Below, piece after piece: positions 1 to 7,021 of a DNA stretch of 8,157 nucleotides. A model generated the notes under the pieces. It saw only the letters and a list, made by a program, of their open reading frames with translations, was not told the origin of the DNA and did not search any database. The stretch comes from Caulobacteraceae bacterium (GTDB taxonomy: Bacteria; Pseudomonadota; Alphaproteobacteria; Caulobacterales; Caulobacteraceae). Each line of letters opens with the position of its first letter. Within the stretch, counting starts at the first letter, position 1. The position numbers were made by a program, and so were the translations under genes. The DNA lies in assembly GCA_947484535.1 (NCBI GenBank), contig CANKPO010000047.1, positions 1 to 8,157 on the forward strand, given 5' to 3'.

Positions 1-632
1 ACCTCTTGGGCCACGGCTTGGGATCTGGCCCAGCTGGCCGGGTTGACGGGGCCGCCTTGGCGATTGCCTTCGCAGGCAAAGCTGAACTGACAGCCCGGTC
101 GGCCAGCCCCTTGGAACACCACCGCACAGACCGAGGCGGGATAGCGGCCACTGCTGACCCGGTTCATGACCACTTGGGCGACGCCGACCTGTCCCTCGCG
201 CGGCTCGCCCCGGGCTTCATAATAGACCGCTTGGGTCAGGCATTCGAGCGGGGTGGTGCCCGGGCGGATCGGGCTGCGGGGGCCGGTGCTGGCCTTTTGG
301 GGACTGCGGCCACGCAGGAGGGCCATCTTGTGCTGGACGGTCCAGAACCCCTCGACCCGGGCGCGGTAGGCCTGGACCCGGTCTTCTAGGTCGTCTTGCG
401 GGGTCTGGTCGCCCGTTTCGAGGGGCGTGGCGGTTTGGCTGAGGCGCGAAGGTTGGGGCTCTCTATAGACGGGCGCGGCGCTGCGGGCGGCAAAGGCGAT
501 GGCCAGTCCGATAACAATGCCGATCAGGGCCAGAACCAGCATCGGTCCGGGGCCATGGTGGGGGCGTAGGGTTGGATCGGTTGGCAAAGGCTCATCCCTG
601 CCCGGCGCGGTGCCTCGGCTGTTGAACTGCAT
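1..632 (-). CDS. SleB-type cell-wall hydrolase, membrane-anchored (partial, C-terminus off the left edge)
   Basis: The minus strand is open from the left edge to an ATG at 632-630 and gives 210 residues of a Hydrolase_2 (SleB/CwlJ) protein. Residues ~31-49 form one hydrophobic segment, probably a membrane anchor. A polar, proline-rich stretch of about 80 residues follows, and the catalytic domain starts near residue 128. Visible family hallmarks are YYEARGE at 137-143, whose first Glu (E139) aligns with the catalytic Glu of the family, then GQVGVAQVVMNRV, RYPASVC and CQFSFACEG. Known members cleave the glycan strand of peptidoglycan, and in Proteobacteria they are envelope enzymes rather than germination enzymes. 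Only the start of the domain's C-terminal part is present. The start is uncertain: ATG 632 has no clear Shine-Dalgarno, and in-frame alternatives are TTG 587, preceded by AGGGATGAG, and ATG 542, right at the membrane segment. The gene is divergent from the glycan genes and probably not part of their pathway. Confidence 0.9.
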   Translation of the reverse strand, partial: MQFNSRGTAPGRDEPLPTDPTLRPHHGPGPMLVLALIGIVIGLAIAFAARSAAPVYREPQPSRLSQTATPLETGDQTPQDDLEDRVQAYRARVEGFWTVQHKMALLRGRSPQKASTGPRSPIRPGTTPLECLTQAVYYEARGEPREGQVGVAQVVMNRVSSGRYPASVCAVVFQGAGRPGCQFSFACEGNRQGGPVNPASWARSQAVAQE

Positions 633-658
633 TAGAAAGATAGAGGCGATGACGTCAA
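631..658 (-). promoter_or_regulatory. Possible sigma-70-like promoter of the SleB-type gene
   Basis: Read on the minus strand, TTGACG (658-653) and TCTAAT (636-631) are separated by 16 nt. Each differs from the vegetative consensus at one position. The -10-like box overlaps the ATG at 632, so if the promoter is real the protein must start further in, at TTG 587 or ATG 542. The match may be chance; nothing else supports it. Confidence 0.3.
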
Positions 659-732
659 TGGGCTTGCGGGGGGTTTGGAGACGAAGATTCAGGGGCTTGG
701 GTCTTGGACGGACCCGCCAGAACAGTAGCGAA

Positions 733-790
733 AATTATTACTACCTCGCATATTCATGCTTTAGTGACGTGGCCTGTTACGTTAATAATT
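733..790. repeat. Perfect 8-bp AT-only inverted repeat
   Basis: AATTATTA at 733-740 is the exact reverse complement of TAATAATT at 783-790, with 42 nt between the arms. In a GC-rich region two matching all-AT arms stand out. They could be paired binding sites for a regulator or part of a looped operator, or they may simply reflect AT-rich promoter DNA. The right arm overlaps the putative -10 of the downstream gene. Confidence 0.4.
761..788. repeat. Imperfect 10-bp inverted repeat, operator-like
   Basis: TTAGTGACGT (761-770) and ACGTTAATAA (779-788) match as inverted arms at 8 of 10 positions around an 8-nt centre (771-778). The spacing and dyad symmetry resemble a site for a dimeric regulator. 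It lies 27 nt before the preferred start of the next gene, so a protein bound there would lie over the likely promoter. No known regulator motif is recognised. Confidence 0.3.
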
Positions 791-802
791 GGACTTGAAT
801 GT

Positions 803-810
803 GGGAAGGG
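803..810 (+). promoter_or_regulatory. Ribosome binding site deciding the start at 816
   Basis: The purine run GGGAAGGG ends 5 nt before ATG 816. It favours that ATG over the upstream TTG at 789, which has only AT-rich sequence before it. Confidence 0.6.
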
Positions 811-815
811 CCTCC

Positions 816-1175
816 ATGCAACTGGACAATCTTACCGTCGAAGACCTCGATGGTTGGCACGAGGACGGCTGGTGTAACCGCCTGCTTCGCGGCCGGGTCA
901 AGGCGACCATAGCGGCCAAGTCCTTTTATGCCGATATTTGGATCAAGGGCGAGCCGGGCAATGATCGCATGACCGCCGCGTCCCTGTCGGTCGAAACCAG
1001 CACACCTGAAATTGTCGATATGGCCCGTGAGATCTCAACCCGGATCGAGGTCGCTTACGCTATAGAGCCGGGCGTCGATCTGGCCTTTCGGGTCTATTGC
1101 GAGAACCTGTTGACCCAGACCGGCGGCGATGCACGACAATTGTCATTTGTCCTGATTGGCCTGGGTGTAAGATAG
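816..1175 (+). CDS. Conserved-looking small protein of unknown function
   Basis: This 119-residue soluble protein has no signal peptide, membrane segment or motif that I recognise. ATG 816 is chosen because of the purine-rich site just upstream; an in-frame TTG at 789 would add 9 residues. The sequence is acidic at the N-terminus (LTVEDLDGWHEDGW), then alternates hydrophobic and polar residues in a way that suggests a mixed alpha/beta fold, with strand-like stretches around KATIAAKSFYADIWI and VDLAFRVYCENLL and an amphipathic helix between (PEIVDMAREISTRIEVAY). Third-position GC bias and codon use match the neighbours, which supports a real gene. It lies 107 nt before the multidomain glycosyltransferase in the same direction and could be co-transcribed, but nothing in the sequence ties it to glycan synthesis. 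Confidence 0.7.
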   Translation: MQLDNLTVEDLDGWHEDGWCNRLLRGRVKATIAAKSFYADIWIKGEPGNDRMTAASLSVETSTPEIVDMAREISTRIEVAYAIEPGVDLAFRVYCENLLTQTGGDARQLSFVLIGLGVR

Positions 1176-1282
1176 ACACCACTCAACCCGCTCGGGGCCA
1201 TCGGTTGCATCCTCAAGACAATCTCTGGTAAGCCATCTCGTTCACGGGCCTTTGAGGGTCCGGCATGTTGGTTATTTGATTG

Positions 1283-4200
1283 ATGGCAATGGCAGACAGT
1301 ACGCGTAAAAAGATCGCGTTGGTGGTTGTGGGCATGCATCGCTCCGGCACCTCGGCGATGGCGCGTCTGCTCTCCCTGTCGGGCGCGGCCCTGCCGTCGG
1401 ACCTGATGGCGGCGGGCATTGATAATCCCACCGGCTTTTGGGAATCGACCGATGTGGCGCGGATCAATGACCAGATCTTGGCCCATTATGGCTCGGCCTG
1501 GGATGACGTCTTTTCCGGGGCGCAGCAGCCCTTTGCCAATGGGATTGATGAGGCCTTGGTGGCCGAGGCGGCGGCGGCGATTGGCACGCTCTATGGCCCT
1601 GCCCCCCTGATCGTCCTGAAGGACCCGCGCGTGTCGGTGCTGGGCCGGTTTTGGCGCGCGGCGTTGGAGCAGGCGGGCTATATGCCGCGCTATGTGGTGA
1701 TGGTGCGCAATCCGCTTGAGGTCGCGGCGTCTCTGGCCAAGCGCAATGGCTTTTCGCGTGAGAAGTCGCTGCTGCTTTGGTCGAGCTATATGATTGCCGC
1801 CGAGCGTGACACGCGGGACGCGCCGCGGGTCTTTGTGTCCTATGACCATCTGCTTGGCGATTGGCGGGCCAATCTGAGCCGGATTGAGCGGGAGCTGGGC
1901 GTGACCTTGCCGGGCCGCACCTCGACGGCGTCGGTGGAGGCCGACCGGTTCTTGACCACGGAATTGCGCCACCATGCCGAGCGCGTGCCTCTGGAGAGCC
2001 ACAGTTCGGTCTGGGGTCCGGCCAAGAGCCTGCATGCCTGGTTCACGGCGGCGGCTGAGGGGGAGACCCCGCCCAATCTTGCGCCTGAACAGGTGGATGA
2101 GGAGCTGAGCGACCTGCGCGATCTGTTCGGTCCGATCTTGGCCGAGGCGCAGATGACGGTGAAGGCCCGGGACGCGATGATCGCGAGCCTGCAGGCCGAC
2201 AATGAGCGCGAGCGCCGCGAGGGCCAAGAGGCGCTGGCGGTTGTGGAACAACGACGCCAACAGGACGCCGCTGAATTTGCCGCCGAGCGCGACATTAGGC
2301 TGGCCGATATTCACCGGCTTGAACGCGAAGAGCAGGCGGTTCGCGACCAGTTTGACGGTTTCCGCACGCAGGCCAATGCCGCGCTCGAACAGCGCGATAT
2401 CTTGCTCGTTCAGGCCCGCAAGCGGTGGCTGGATGACGAGCAAACGGCTCGGGACGAACTGGAAGCCTTCAGAAACAACATTGAACAGACCCTCAGCGAC
2501 CGGGATATTTCGCTGGTTCAAGCCCGCAAGCAGCAGATCGATCTGCAAGGAACTCTGGAATATACGCGGACCATCATTGCAGATCTGCAATCCACCTACG
2601 ACCGGGCCCAACAGGCCAAGGCCGAGGCAGAGGCCGAATCAGCACGGCAAGTCCGCGCGCTCGCCGAGGCCAATGCTCAGGCCGATCTGAAGAACCACAG
2701 CTTGCAACGCCAAATTAGCGAACAGTCCGAATCGCTGGCCCTGCTCGAACAGCGCCAGGCTCAGATCGCGGCGGCCTATAGCGCCATTGCCACCAGCACG
2801 ACCTGGCGGGTGACCGCGCCGGTGCGCCAATGGTTGGCACGCCATCCGGGCCTGTCAACGCGGACGCGGCAGGTGCTGAAACTGATCTATTGGACCGTCA
2901 GCCTGAAACTGCCTGAGCGGCTGAAACAGCGCCGACAGTTTATGAATGCTCAAGCCGCCGAACGGGTTCGCCTATCGAGCGTTAGTGTCGGCCAAGACAG
3001 CTTAACGCCGACCACCCATCATGCGCCGCCCCCGCCAGCCCCAAAGCGGCCCTTCCCTTGGCCCATCGCCGATGCGCCCAACACCCCGCGCGAGATCCTC
3101 AGCGCCTATGATCTGCGGACGGATGATTCGGTGCCGCCAGAGGCTGAACGCGGTCGGCAATTTATCGAGCGGTTTGATCTGTTGGGGGCCAGCCCCCGCT
3201 TTTCCGATGCCGTCGCCTTCCTCAATGCCCGCAGTCGATCATCGCTGGTCGGACCTAATGATCCGGGGCCGGATGTGTCGATCATCATCCCGGTCTATGG
3301 GCAGCTCGCCTATACGCTCAACTGTCTGGACTCGTTGATCGGGCATCAGACACGCTATCGGTTCGAGATCCTGATCGGCGATGATGGCTCGCCCGATGAT
3401 AGCGGCCTGCATCTGCCTAACCTGCTGGACGTGACCCATGTGCGACACAGCCAGAACAAGGGCTTTATCCGCAACTGCAACAGTGTCACCGAGCGGGCAC
3501 GTGGCCACTATGTGGTGATGCTGAACAATGATGTCCGGGTCGTCGCGGGATGGCTGGACGAGCTGATCGGCAGCTTTGCCCTGTTCCCCAAGGCCGGTCT
3601 GGTCGGGTCCAAGCTGTTCTATCCCGATGGGTCGCTGCAGGAGGCGGGCGGCATCATCTGGCAGGACGGCTCGGCGTGGAACTATGGCCGCGATGATGAT
3701 CCGAACCGGCCGCAATATGCCTATGCGCGTCAGGTGGATTACATATCCGGAGCCTCGATCGCCGTTCCGACCGACTTTTGGCAATCGCTCGGCGGGTTCG
3801 ACGAGGCCTATGTGCCGGCCTATTGCGAGGATTCTGATCTGGCCTTCCGTATCCGCGATGCCGGGCACGAGGTCTGGATGCAGCCCCTGTCGCGCGTCAT
3901 CCACTATGAGGGCAAGACCTCAGGCACAGACCTAGGCTCTGGTGCCAAGGCCTATCAGGTGATCAATCAAGAGCGGCTCAAGGATCGCTGGGCTGCGGTG
4001 CTCGCCGATCACCGTCCCAATGGCCTGGCTCCTGAATTTGAGCGCGAGCGTAAGGTGTCCAAGCGGGTTCTGGTCATAGACGCCACCGCCCCAACGCCCG
4101 ATCAGGACGCGGGCTCGGTCACGACGGTCAAGGTCATGGAGGTGTTCCAAGCCCTTGATTACAAGGTCACCTATATACCGCTCGACAACTGGCTCTATCA

Positions 4201-5161
4201 GCCCCGCTATATTGATCCGCTGCTGCGGCGCGGGATCGAGTGTGTCTATGCGCCGTTCCATCACAGGCTTGACGCCTATCTGAAGGAAAACGGCCATCTA
4301 TTCGATGTGGTCCATATCTTCCGTTTCAACGTCATGCAGGACGCGATTTCGGCGATCAAGAAGCACTGCCCGCAGGCCCAGATCGTCTTCAACAATATGG
4401 ACCTGCACTATCTGCGGGTCGAACGGCAGGCGGGGGTCGAGAATTCTGACCTCCTGCGCGCCACAGCCAAGTCGCTCAAGACGACGGAGCTGGCGGTGAT
4501 GGAGAAGGCCGATGTGGTCTGTGTACCCTCGACCGTCGAAAAGGCGCTGCTGGAGGCTGAGAGCAAGCTGACCAAGCCGGTCGCGGTCATGCCCTTCATG
4601 ATCGACCTGCCCGAGCGCGCCAGTGGTTTTGGCCCGCCACGGCGCGACATCCTATTTCTGGGCGGCTATGGCCATAGCCCCAATATCGATGCCGCCGTCT
4701 GGATGGCACAGGAGATCTGGCCGCTGATTCGTCACCGCATGGTCGGCAGCCGCCTGGTCTTGGCCGGTGCCAATCCCACCCCTGAGGTCCTGGGCCTTGC
4801 CGCATCTGATATTCTGGTTCCTGGTCGGGTGGATGATCTGGGGCCCCTGTTCGCCAGCGCCAGCGTCTTCGTCGCGCCCCTCCGCTATGGGGCAGGCGTT
4901 AAGGGCAAGATCTATTCCGCCTTTGGGGCCGGGGTGCCCGTCGTCTCGACCGCCATCGGGGTGGAGGGCATGAACCTGACCGAAGGCGTCCACGCCTTGA
5001 TCGCTGATGAGCCTGCCGCCTTTGCCGACGCGGTCTTGGGCCTGGCCTCAGACCAACAGCGCTGGAGCGACATCACTGAGGCCGGATGGGCCTTCGTGCG
5101 CGACCATCACGGTATTGCCGCCGGATGCGCGGCGATGAGGTCTTTGATCAATTTAGAATAG
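1283..5161 (+). CDS. Multidomain glycan enzyme: sulfotransferase-like, coiled coil, GT2 and GT4 glycosyltransferase domains
   Basis: A 1292-residue cytoplasmic enzyme without signal peptide. Residues ~8-240 are sulfotransferase-like: GMHRSGTSA at 17-25 matches the 5'-phosphosulfate loop for PAPS, LKDPR follows at 112-116, and MVRNPLEVAASL near 140-151 resembles the 3'-phosphate site. Residues ~270-500 are charged, Gln/Glu/Ala-rich coiled coil, followed by a TTWRVTAPVR linker (506-515) of a kind seen in large polysaccharide glycosyltransferases. Residues ~663-880 are a GT2 domain: VSIIIPVYG, DDGS (700-703), LNNDVR with the metal-binding Asp near 750, SGASIAV, and CEDSDLAFRIRDAG with the putative base. 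Residues ~928-1290 are GT4-like: FLGGYGHSPN (1125-1134) and GRVDDLGPLF leading to GAGVKGKI and GVPVVST. Both glutamates of the GT4 EX7E motif appear replaced (Ala near 1204, Ser near 1212). Start: ATG 1283 and ATG 1289 are both possible, neither with a strong Shine-Dalgarno. Donor, acceptor and true sulfation activity are unknown. Confidence 0.9.
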   Translation: MAMADSTRKKIALVVVGMHRSGTSAMARLLSLSGAALPSDLMAAGIDNPTGFWESTDVARINDQILAHYGSAWDDVFSGAQQPFANGIDEALVAEAAAAIGTLYGPAPLIVLKDPRVSVLGRFWRAALEQAGYMPRYVVMVRNPLEVAASLAKRNGFSREKSLLLWSSYMIAAERDTRDAPRVFVSYDHLLGDWRANLSRIERELGVTLPGRTSTASVEADRFLTTELRHHAERVPLESHSSVWGPAKSLHAWFTAAAEGETPPNLAPEQVDEELSDLRDLFGPILAEAQMTVKARDAMIASLQADNERERREGQEALAVVEQRRQQDAAEFAAERDIRLADIHRLEREEQAVRDQFDGFRTQANAALEQRDILLVQARKRWLDDEQTARDELEAFRNNIEQTLSDRDISLVQARKQQIDLQGTLEYTRTIIADLQSTYDRAQQAKAEAEAESARQVRALAEANAQADLKNHSLQRQISEQSESLALLEQRQAQIAAAYSAIATSTTWRVTAPVRQWLARHPGLSTRTRQVLKLIYWTVSLKLPERLKQRRQFMNAQAAERVRLSSVSVGQDSLTPTTHHAPPPPAPKRPFPWPIADAPNTPREILSAYDLRTDDSVPPEAERGRQFIERFDLLGASPRFSDAVAFLNARSRSSLVGPNDPGPDVSIIIPVYGQLAYTLNCLDSLIGHQTRYRFEILIGDDGSPDDSGLHLPNLLDVTHVRHSQNKGFIRNCNSVTERARGHYVVMLNNDVRVVAGWLDELIGSFALFPKAGLVGSKLFYPDGSLQEAGGIIWQDGSAWNYGRDDDPNRPQYAYARQVDYISGASIAVPTDFWQSLGGFDEAYVPAYCEDSDLAFRIRDAGHEVWMQPLSRVIHYEGKTSGTDLGSGAKAYQVINQERLKDRWAAVLADHRPNGLAPEFERERKVSKRVLVIDATAPTPDQDAGSVTTVKVMEVFQALDYKVTYIPLDNWLYQPRYIDPLLRRGIECVYAPFHHRLDAYLKENGHLFDVVHIFRFNVMQDAISAIKKHCPQAQIVFNNMDLHYLRVERQAGVENSDLLRATAKSLKTTELAVMEKADVVCVPSTVEKALLEAESKLTKPVAVMPFMIDLPERASGFGPPRRDILFLGGYGHSPNIDAAVWMAQEIWPLIRHRMVGSRLVLAGANPTPEVLGLAASDILVPGRVDDLGPLFASASVFVAPLRYGAGVKGKIYSAFGAGVPVVSTAIGVEGMNLTEGVHALIADEPAAFADAVLGLASDQQRWSDITEAGWAFVRDHHGIAAGCAAMRSLINLE
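2270..2550 (+). repeat. Three degenerate ~36-residue repeats in the coiled-coil segment
   Basis: Within the fusion enzyme an Arg-Asp-Ile core recurs with 35- and 36-residue spacing: AERDIRLADIHR, EQRDILLVQARK and SDRDISLVQARK. The last two units also share a preceding RDxxxxFR element (RDQFDGFR and RDELEAFR, 36 residues apart). At DNA level 2394-2423 and 2502-2531 agree at 25 of 30 positions, 108 nt apart, which points to internal duplication. The unit is close to ten heptads per two copies, so the repeats probably lengthen a coiled-coil rod that spaces or oligomerises the catalytic domains. Confidence 0.65.
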
Positions 5162-5214
5162 TCTGATCTAATTCACGGGGCTCACAAGCGCCGTCACGTC
5201 TGAAAGTCGTCTTC

Positions 5215-6069
5215 ATGTCAGAGCATTGCCCGGTCTGCCTGTCCTCGAGGGTCAATCAAGAGACCGTGGTCGATGGCTATAATTTCTTTGGCTGCAAGAC
5301 CTGCGACACCATCTTTCTCGACCCTCACTATCTGATCGAATTTGATGAGGGTCGGCCCTTGCGCGACTATGATGCCAGCTACTGGGTCAATGAGGATGAG
5401 GCCGCAAGATCACGGGCCTATGGCGCGGCCCTTTGCCGGGTGGCGGAGACCCTGCTCTATGCCCGCAGACCGGTAAAGAGGTTCCTCGATCTGGGGGCGG
5501 GCGCGGGCTATCTGCTCGATTCGCTGGCCACCTATCTGCCGAACAGCAAGTCGACCTTCTGGGGGATTGAGCGCTTCCCTCCGGCCAATCACTCGGCTCA
5601 CCCCAACTATATCATCGGCACCACCGCCGATCTTGAGGGCAAGTTTGATGCCGGGGTCTGTATCGAGGTGGTCGAGCACCTGACCCCCACCCAACTCAAG
5701 GGTTTTGCCCGCGAACTGTCGCAGGTTTGCAATCCCGACGCCGTCTTCCTGATCAATACGGGCATGCCGCAATTCGTCCGGGCCGAGGGCTACACCTATC
5801 TCGACCCCGTGCGCCGAGGTCATATCATCAGCTACGGCCTTAACGCCATCGAACGGATTTTCGGCCCCTTCGGCTTTGTCACCCACGCCCTACCCGGCAA
5901 GGACTGGGCCTATCTGATCGAGTATCAGCCGAGTGCCCCGCAAAAGGGCAGCATGGTCGATCGGATCTGGACCGCTTGCCCGGAAAACATTGGCCTCTTG
6001 CACGATGGCACCATGGGCAATCTGCTCTATTGTGCCGGTGTAGATGCCGCGCGAGCCTATGGCTCCTAG
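5215..6069 (+). CDS. SAM-dependent methyltransferase with N-terminal zinc-ribbon-like module (first of two)
   Basis: A 284-residue class I methyltransferase. C5-P-V-C8 and C27-K-T-C30 form a probable zinc-binding knuckle pair. The Rossmann-type fold begins at ~88, with the SAM glycine loop FLDLGAGAGYLL at 90-101, an acidic residue at the end of the second strand (GIERF, E119) and FDAGVCIEVVEHL at 144-156, the post-II segment typical of Methyltransf_23-like enzymes. Enzymes with this layout include NDP-sugar C-methyltransferases of the TylC3 type, which also start with a CxxC...CxxC zinc module but are ~410 residues with an extra C-terminal domain. That domain is absent here, so the substrate cannot be assigned. 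ATG 5215 lies 53 nt after the glycosyltransferase, with no strong Shine-Dalgarno; the cysteines directly after it support this start. Modification of a sugar or glycan made by the neighbouring enzymes is inferred from context. Confidence 0.85.
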   Translation: MSEHCPVCLSSRVNQETVVDGYNFFGCKTCDTIFLDPHYLIEFDEGRPLRDYDASYWVNEDEAARSRAYGAALCRVAETLLYARRPVKRFLDLGAGAGYLLDSLATYLPNSKSTFWGIERFPPANHSAHPNYIIGTTADLEGKFDAGVCIEVVEHLTPTQLKGFARELSQVCNPDAVFLINTGMPQFVRAEGYTYLDPVRRGHIISYGLNAIERIFGPFGFVTHALPGKDWAYLIEYQPSAPQKGSMVDRIWTACPENIGLLHDGTMGNLLYCAGVDAARAYGS

Positions 6070-6084
6070 GCCCATTGACGACAT

Positions 6085-6090
6085 GAAAGG
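6085..6090 (+). promoter_or_regulatory. Ribosome binding site supporting a GTG start at 6100
   Basis: GAAAGG ends 9 nt before the GTG at 6100. The nearby ATG at 6083 is in another frame and reaches a stop after six codons, so it cannot start this gene. Confidence 0.5.
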
Positions 6091-6099
6091 CGATCGGCT

Positions 6100-7005
6100 G
6101 TGAACACGGATTGGCAAGATTTTCACTGCCCCGCCTGCTATTCTCAGGCCTATGTGGTCCGGTTCCCGATTGAAAAAAGGTACATGGTTCAATGTACCAA
6201 ATGCCTGTCAGAAATGATCTGGCCCCTGCCCAGCGAGGCGGAACTGGCCGATTACTACTCGACCCCCACTGAGTACAATATGCGCAGCCGTCAGGAGGCG
6301 GCGCGCTATCTGAACAACGAAACCAACTGGCATAATGTTGCTGCGGAACATGGGCAAAGGCTGGCCGAGCGCGGCATTTTCCGCAATTGCCGCTGGGTGG
6401 AAATTGGCTGCTCCTATGGCTTTCAAGCCATCGAGATGCGCAAACAGGGTTATGATGCTTGGGGTGTGGAATATTCGCAAGAAGCGGTTGATTTCATCAA
6501 CGCCAATGGCGGCAAGGCCTATTGCGGTTCGATCTTTGATCCGGAATTTCCGGTTCAGCACATAGACTATTGCTTCACCCAGAGCGCCTTTGAACATATG
6601 CGCGACCCCTATCGCGTGGCGCGGCGGATTATGGATCTGTTGGTTCCCGGTGGGCTCTTATGTGTTCAAATTCCAAACTGGGGCTCGCTATCGGCGCGGA
6701 TCAACCAGAAGCGCTGGCATTGGCTGGCACCGCCCGACCACCTGCACTATTTCCGTCCCGAGGTCTTTTCGGCCTTCCTGATCTCGATTGGCTTCATCAC
6801 CGAAGAGATTACGGTGACGGGCTATCCTGAAGAGGTCGATCAGATCTACGACATGCTGGGCATAGCCGAGACCTCTCGCACGCCAGAGACCCGCGACGTG
6901 GTTAGCCGCATGCTGACCGAGGGTTGGCTTGGCAATCAATTCCGGATCACGGCCAGAAAGCCTGAAACTGGAGACATGGCAGCGGCACGTCCCAAGGGGT
7001 TATAA
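6100..7005 (+). CDS. SAM-dependent methyltransferase with N-terminal zinc-ribbon-like module (second of two)
   Basis: A 301-residue class I methyltransferase starting at GTG 6100, 30 nt after the preceding methyltransferase gene. C10-P-A-C13 and C32-T-K-C35 form the putative zinc module, followed by a PLPSEAELADYY segment common in such proteins. SAM motif I is VEIGCSYGFQAIEM (100-113), the second-strand acidic residue is in GVEYS (122-126), and the fourth strand leads into FEHMRDP (164-170), then LLVPGGLLCVQIPN (180-193). The PPDHLHYFRPEVFSAFL segment (211-227) is a hallmark of Methyltransf_23-type enzymes acting in surface-polysaccharide loci. It shares the layout of its upstream neighbour but little sequence, so the pair is not a recent duplication. 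A role in methylating a sugar or glycan is inferred from the neighbours. The C-terminal ~20 residues are polar and probably disordered. It ends 16 nt before the stop of the convergent gene. Confidence 0.87.
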   Translation: MNTDWQDFHCPACYSQAYVVRFPIEKRYMVQCTKCLSEMIWPLPSEAELADYYSTPTEYNMRSRQEAARYLNNETNWHNVAAEHGQRLAERGIFRNCRWVEIGCSYGFQAIEMRKQGYDAWGVEYSQEAVDFINANGGKAYCGSIFDPEFPVQHIDYCFTQSAFEHMRDPYRVARRIMDLLVPGGLLCVQIPNWGSLSARINQKRWHWLAPPDHLHYFRPEVFSAFLISIGFITEEITVTGYPEEVDQIYDMLGIAETSRTPETRDVVSRMLTEGWLGNQFRITARKPETGDMAAARPKGL

Positions 7006-7021
7006 TCCGTCAGATCTGCGA

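Larger units (their letters stand above)
633..815. promoter_or_regulatory. Divergent intergenic region, AT-rich in its right half
   Basis: This 183-nt stretch separates two divergent genes and must hold the promoter of the plus-strand group, unless that starts further downstream. Positions ~730-800 are clearly richer in A and T than the rest of the window and contain two overlapping inverted repeats. A weak promoter-like pair for the rightward gene is TTAGTG (761-766), 17 nt, AATAAT (784-789): the -10 is good and the -35 poor. No coding sequence is convincing here on either strand. Confidence 0.5.

Noticed and set aside
6..389. 127-codon plus-strand open frame at the left edge
   Set aside because: The minus strand here encodes unmistakable SleB-family motifs; the plus-strand product is a low-complexity Gly/Ala/Arg shadow.
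499..798. 99-codon plus-strand open frame leading into the intergenic region
   Set aside because: It overlaps the start of the SleB-type gene antisense, has an Arg/Gly-rich unstructured product, and runs through the AT-rich promoter region with changed composition.
789..815. TTG 789 as the start of the small unknown gene
   Set aside because: It overlaps the putative promoter and has no ribosome site, while ATG 816 has GGGAAGGG just upstream.
1280..1282. TTG 1280 as the start of the fusion enzyme
   Set aside because: Two ATG codons follow at once (1283, 1289), so there is no reason to prefer TTG.
1176..1282. Possible terminator or separate promoter between the small gene and the fusion gene
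   Set aside because: Only very short GC pairings are visible, with no T-run and no convincing promoter boxes.
1094..2611. Long 505-codon open frame on the minus strand
   Set aside because: It lies opposite the sulfotransferase and coiled-coil coding sequence. Its product is Arg/His/Gln-rich without any domain, as expected for an antisense shadow in GC-biased DNA.
3239..3904. 221-codon minus-strand open frame
   Set aside because: It is antisense to the GT2 domain, whose motifs are clear on the plus strand; the minus product has no recognisable domain.
7012..7019. Palindrome CAGATCTG in the convergent gap
   Set aside because: An 8-bp palindrome without a loop or T-run is too short to be a terminator and is expected by chance.
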